From: an uncultured bacterium | GTDB lineage: Bacteria > Patescibacteriota > Saccharimonadia > Saccharimonadales > Saccharimonadaceae | Direction of reading: 5' to 3' | DNA: 7,073 nucleotides | Assembly (NCBI GenBank): GCA_938036745.1 | Contig: CALHWG010000017.1 | Coordinates: 1 to 7,073, forward strand | Shown: in pieces, positions 4,387 to 7,073 of the stretch | How the letters are laid out: every line of letters starts with the position of its first letter | Numbering within the stretch: the first letter of the stretch is position 1 | Position numbers and translations under genes: made by a program | Notes under the pieces: generated by a model | Seen by the model: only the letters and a program-made list of their open reading frames with translations | Database searches by the model: none | What the model was told of the DNA's origin: nothing

Positions 4387-7073
4387 TAGTTATTTGAATC
4401 CTTAAAATCCGCGATTAAATCTGCTTCAAAGGCTCGCGTTCCTTTTATATCTTTCGAATATTTTTCTTCATCCAGTTCAAAATCAAATGATTTAATTTTT
4501 ACCCAAACAGCTTGAATTAGAGTTTTTAGCCGTTCCTCTTCTTCAGGTTTAAAGATCACTTCAAAATTATAAGTTTTTTCAGTGCGTTTATCTGGTTCAA
4601 TGAACTCCAAAATTCCCTTTTCAACCGTGTAACCCGAAAATTCTGGTGTATTTTCGATCAAAATTTTATAAAAATATAGCTGCTGTGTATATTCGTGAAT
4701 TTTTGTTGAATTTGTATCGAATTTATTAGTTTTAGTATTAAAAGGAATTGAACCAGTCTTATAATCAACGACTGTGATTTTTTTATTTTTGCGTTCTATT
4801 CGAATTAGGTCAATTTTTCCCGTTAGAACCGCATCTCCAACCGTTACGCCAACACCGCTAAAGTTTTTCTCAGCTATATTTCCAGGTTTAAACTCGCCTA
4901 AATTATTTTCGAAAAAGTTTTCAAAAATTTGATTAAATCTTTCTAAAATTTCTTCTTTGTCTTTTTCTGAGAGCGGGTATTTCGAAAATCTTTCAATAGC
5001 ATATTTTTTAATGTTGTCAATATTTGGTGTGTTGCCAGAATTAATTTCATCTTGAATATAATTAAAGCCTTCATGAACGATATTTCCAAGCGTTAGAGCT
5101 GGACCATAAGCTTCAGGAAAACATAAAATTTTGTTTTCGAAAAAGGTTTGAGGACCTTTATATTGGAGGCTTGTATAAGAGTTTAAATCTGTTGGGCTTA
5201 ATTTGTAGTTTTTGACTCTTGGCTTCAAAAGCTCCCGCATTTCTTCATTTTTGATGGTATAAAATTCGTGCCAGTTTGTTTCAATTTCATCAGCTTCAAG
5301 CGATTCTCTTTGGATTTTTGAAACTTCTTGCCATTTTTCAGGTAGAATTTTTGATTTTAAAACGCCGTCTTCTTCTCGCTCATCTAAAAATGACAGTGTT
5401 TTTTTGGTTTTTCCAGTTAAATCACTGTTGTGGTTTGTTAGATAAAGTTGAGTTTTAGCGCGCGTCATTGCTACAAACATCAAGCGCTTGCGCGTGTCTT
5501 CACCCTCATCTTCGATATTTGTAAATTTAAGGTTTACAGGCATTGTGATATTTTCGCCTCCGCCACCTTTTCTCGCAGAATTCCAGCTATCTTGATTTAG
5601 TGAAATTAGAAAAGTATATTCAAATTCTAAGCCTTTTGCCACGAAGGGTGTCATAACTTGAACTGCATTTTCGCTTGTATTGTGCGGATTTGTACTTAAA
5701 ATTTGAATTTCAAATTCTTCACATAATTCAACATAATTTATTAAAATATCAAGTTTATTATTTTCTTCATTCGAAAATTCTCGCAGTTTGTCTCGCAAAA
5801 TAGTTAAGTTTAAAATTGTATCATAAAATTCTTCGTCAGATTTTTGCGAAATAAAATCTCGAATCGGTGATTTTAAGCCTTCGCGAATTTCTCTTGAACC
5901 CAAAATATAATCAAAAAGCTCTTCGAAAGTCTTTTCGTGTGAAAATTCAGCTAGTGTAACTAAAATTTCACCCAAATTTCGAATTTGTTCAACTTCGCTT
6001 TTCAATATAGCTTCAATCCAAAAATCACGATTATCTTTGGCCGCCCAGCTCATTTTCCAGATTTCAACTGATGGAATTTGCCAAAAATCAAAACTCAAAA
6101 CTTCAGGGAAAAGATTTGCCATTTTATCTTCGTCTTTATCGCGAATTGCCAAAATTAGCTTCGAAATCTTAATTAGCTGCGAAATTATTTCATTTTTTAG
6201 AATATTTTCGCGTTTCTCATAATAAATTGGTACATTTTGGTTTTTTAAATACGGCACAAAAGCTTGCAGAATCTTGTGTTTTGGCGCAATTACGACAATT
6301 TCTTTTGGTGCAACTCCGTTTTGAATTAAATTCGAAATTTTTTCTGCGACCCAAGAAAATTCTGCAATTTGACTTTCGAAATTCGTTCGTTCAAGCTGAA
6401 TTTCTCGGTTAATAAAGTCTCCTTCCGCTGAAATATCTTTCTCAATTTTAATTGGCAAATTTTTAGTTAATCGCCCTGAAATCGTATTTGCAACATTTTT
6501 CGAAGCGGCTAAAATATCTCCGTGCGAGCGGTAATTTTTAGTTAAGTTGATGACTTTCGTATTTTCACCAAAACGATTGTAAAAATCAATCATGTTTGAC
6601 TTGCTTGCACCTTGAAAAGCCATAATTGCTTGGTCGTCGTCACCCACTGCCAAGACATTTGGTTTACCTTCCAGAACGGGATTATTTGTGAGCAATTCAA
6701 TAATTTTCGCCTGCGAATCATTGGTGTCTTGGTATTCGTCTAATAGTAAATATTGATATTTTTCTTGAAGCGTGAATCGAAAATCATCGTTGTTTTCAAG
6801 AGTTTCATTAACTTCCAAAATCATATCATTAAAATCATAAAGCCCACGATTTTTCATTTCATTATTGAATTTTTCATAAAAATCGGCAAATTCAAGTAGT
6901 TTTTTATTTGCATAAGTGTCGCTGATTTGAAAATTATCTTCGAAATCTTTTGAATCAAGAAAAGTGTTCTTCCAATCTGTTAAAGGTTTTGATTTTCCAG
7001 TTTCTTCTGCCTCAGAGTAAGCTTCATTCAATTTTTCTAAATAAAAATATAAATTACTTTTAAACTTTGTATC
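4386..7073 (-). CDS. UvrD/PcrA-type superfamily 1 helicase fused to a PD-(D/E)XK nuclease (5' end outside the window)
   Basis: 895 codons are visible and the frame stays open to the window edge, so a TTG near 7031 is not a true start. Numbering from the first visible codon, helicase motifs are II LLLDEYQDTN (109-118), III VGDDDQAIMAFQGA (143-156), IV NLTKNYRS (176-183), V TPFVAKGLEFE (475-485) and VI RLMFVAMTRAK (530-540). Walker A must lie upstream. A RecB-family nuclease follows: GNIVHEGF (His667), TGKIDLI (Asp755), VVDYKTG (Asp770, Lys772) and YTQQLYFY (795-802). All nuclease residues appear present, so a 3'-5' helicase with an attached nuclease for break processing or recombination is expected, functionally like AddA/AddB or RecB. 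The cysteines that hold an iron-sulphur cluster in AddB-type nucleases are not seen. Motif V has Phe where UvrD has His. A CPR-style segment, GPQTFFENKILCFPEA, precedes the nuclease. Its stop overlaps the next ATG. Confidence 0.92.
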   Translation of the reverse strand, partial: DTKFKSNLYFYLEKLNEAYSEAEETGKSKPLTDWKNTFLDSKDFEDNFQISDTYANKKLLEFADFYEKFNNEMKNRGLYDFNDMILEVNETLENNDDFRFTLQEKYQYLLLDEYQDTNDSQAKIIELLTNNPVLEGKPNVLAVGDDDQAIMAFQGASKSNMIDFYNRFGENTKVINLTKNYRSHGDILAASKNVANTISGRLTKNLPIKIEKDISAEGDFINREIQLERTNFESQIAEFSWVAEKISNLIQNGVAPKEIVVIAPKHKILQAFVPYLKNQNVPIYYEKRENILKNEIISQLIKISKLILAIRDKDEDKMANLFPEVLSFDFWQIPSVEIWKMSWAAKDNRDFWIEAILKSEVEQIRNLGEILVTLAEFSHEKTFEELFDYILGSREIREGLKSPIRDFISQKSDEEFYDTILNLTILRDKLREFSNEENNKLDILINYVELCEEFEIQILSTNPHNTSENAVQVMTPFVAKGLEFEYTFLISLNQDSWNSARKGGGGENITMPVNLKFTNIEDEGEDTRKRLMFVAMTRAKTQLYLTNHNSDLTGKTKKTLSFLDEREEDGVLKSKILPEKWQEVSKIQRESLEADEIETNWHEFYTIKNEEMRELLKPRVKNYKLSPTDLNSYTSLQYKGPQTFFENKILCFPEAYGPALTLGNIVHEGFNYIQDEINSGNTPNIDNIKKYAIERFSKYPLSEKDKEEILERFNQIFENFFENNLGEFKPGNIAEKNFSGVGVTVGDAVLTGKIDLIRIERKNKKITVVDYKTGSIPFNTKTNKFDTNSTKIHEYTQQLYFYKILIENTPEFSGYTVEKGILEFIEPDKRTEKTYNFEVIFKPEEEERLKTLIQAVWVKIKSFDFELDEEKYSKDIKGTRAFEADLIADFKDSNN
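4399..4403 (-). promoter_or_regulatory. Possible Shine-Dalgarno for the DUF2797 gene
   Basis: AAGGA lies 12 bases upstream of the ATG at 4386, inside the end of the helicase gene. The spacing is long, so re-initiation at the TAATG junction probably contributes. This contrasts with dnaX and the PAS gene, which have no such site. Confidence 0.35.

Larger units (their letters stand above)
37..6944. repeat. Dispersed over-represented palindrome TTCGAA / TTTCGAAA (28 / 13 copies)
   Basis: By hand I count TTCGAA starting at 37, 77, 1090, 1321, 1370, 1537, 2094, 2419, 2694, 2872, 3073, 3513, 3733, 3797, 4226, 4453, 4799, 4908, 4981, 5136, 5770, 5922, 5978, 6160, 6331, 6375, 6499 and 6939. Thirteen of these extend to TTTCGAAA. 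Base composition predicts about 2 to 3 and below 1. All lie inside genes and use all three codon phases: Phe-Glu (10), Ser-Lys/Asn (12) and Arg CGA (6). A protein-level cause alone is therefore unlikely. Confidence 0.7.

Noticed and set aside
7029..7031. TTG as the start of the helicase gene
   Set aside because: The frame is open for 14 more codons to the window edge, and the protein would lack Walker A and motif Ia, so the true start is outside.
1..7073. CRISPR arrays, tRNA or rRNA genes, insertion sequences, phage genes
   Set aside because: No regularly spaced repeats, cloverleaf-like sequence, ribosomal RNA core motifs, transposase motifs or terminal inverted repeats were seen. The window is densely filled with housekeeping genes.

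Overview
This is an AT-rich window (roughly one third G+C, estimated by eye) in which every recognisable gene lies on the minus strand. It reads as a bacterial chromosome fragment, most likely from Patescibacteria (CPR) and probably Candidatus Saccharibacteria. The evidence is a DnaX with no zinc-binding cysteine module, a UvrD-type helicase fused to a PD-(D/E)XK nuclease of the style seen in CPR genomes, and compact overlapping genes. No in-frame TGA occurs in about 2,300 codons and the visible stops are TAA and TAG, which argues against lineages that read TGA as glycine (Gracilibacteria, Absconditabacteria). The lineage call is an inference from remembered protein style, not from a search.

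Layout in transcription order, right to left. (1) 7073-4386: most of a helicase-nuclease gene whose 5' part, including the Walker A motif, lies outside the window. (2) 4386-3451: a DUF2797-family protein, coupled to the helicase through a TAATG stop/start overlap. It ends in QASLFDF, which resembles a sliding-clamp-binding motif. (3) 3425-1878: dnaX, with its own promoter embedded in the end of the DUF2797 gene. (4) 1885-533: dnaB, overlapping the dnaX stop by 8 bases, followed by an intrinsic terminator at 527-494. (5) 453-1: the start of a two-helix membrane protein with a PAS domain, probably a sensor histidine kinase, with its own promoter.

The middle of the window is a replication/repair island: the clamp-loader subunit and the replicative helicase are co-transcribed, next to a helicase-nuclease and a possible clamp-binding partner. 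The last gene is a separate signalling unit.

Three signals are not explained by ordinary annotation. Both visible promoters have the same geometry (TTGATT, 17 bases, TATAAT-like box, 7 bases, ATG) and no Shine-Dalgarno, which predicts leaderless mRNAs. The palindrome TTCGAA occurs 28 times by hand count where about 2 to 3 are expected, and 13 of these are TTTCGAAA. The DUF2797 protein has a C-terminal clamp-binding-like tail that would tie an uncharacterised family to the replisome.
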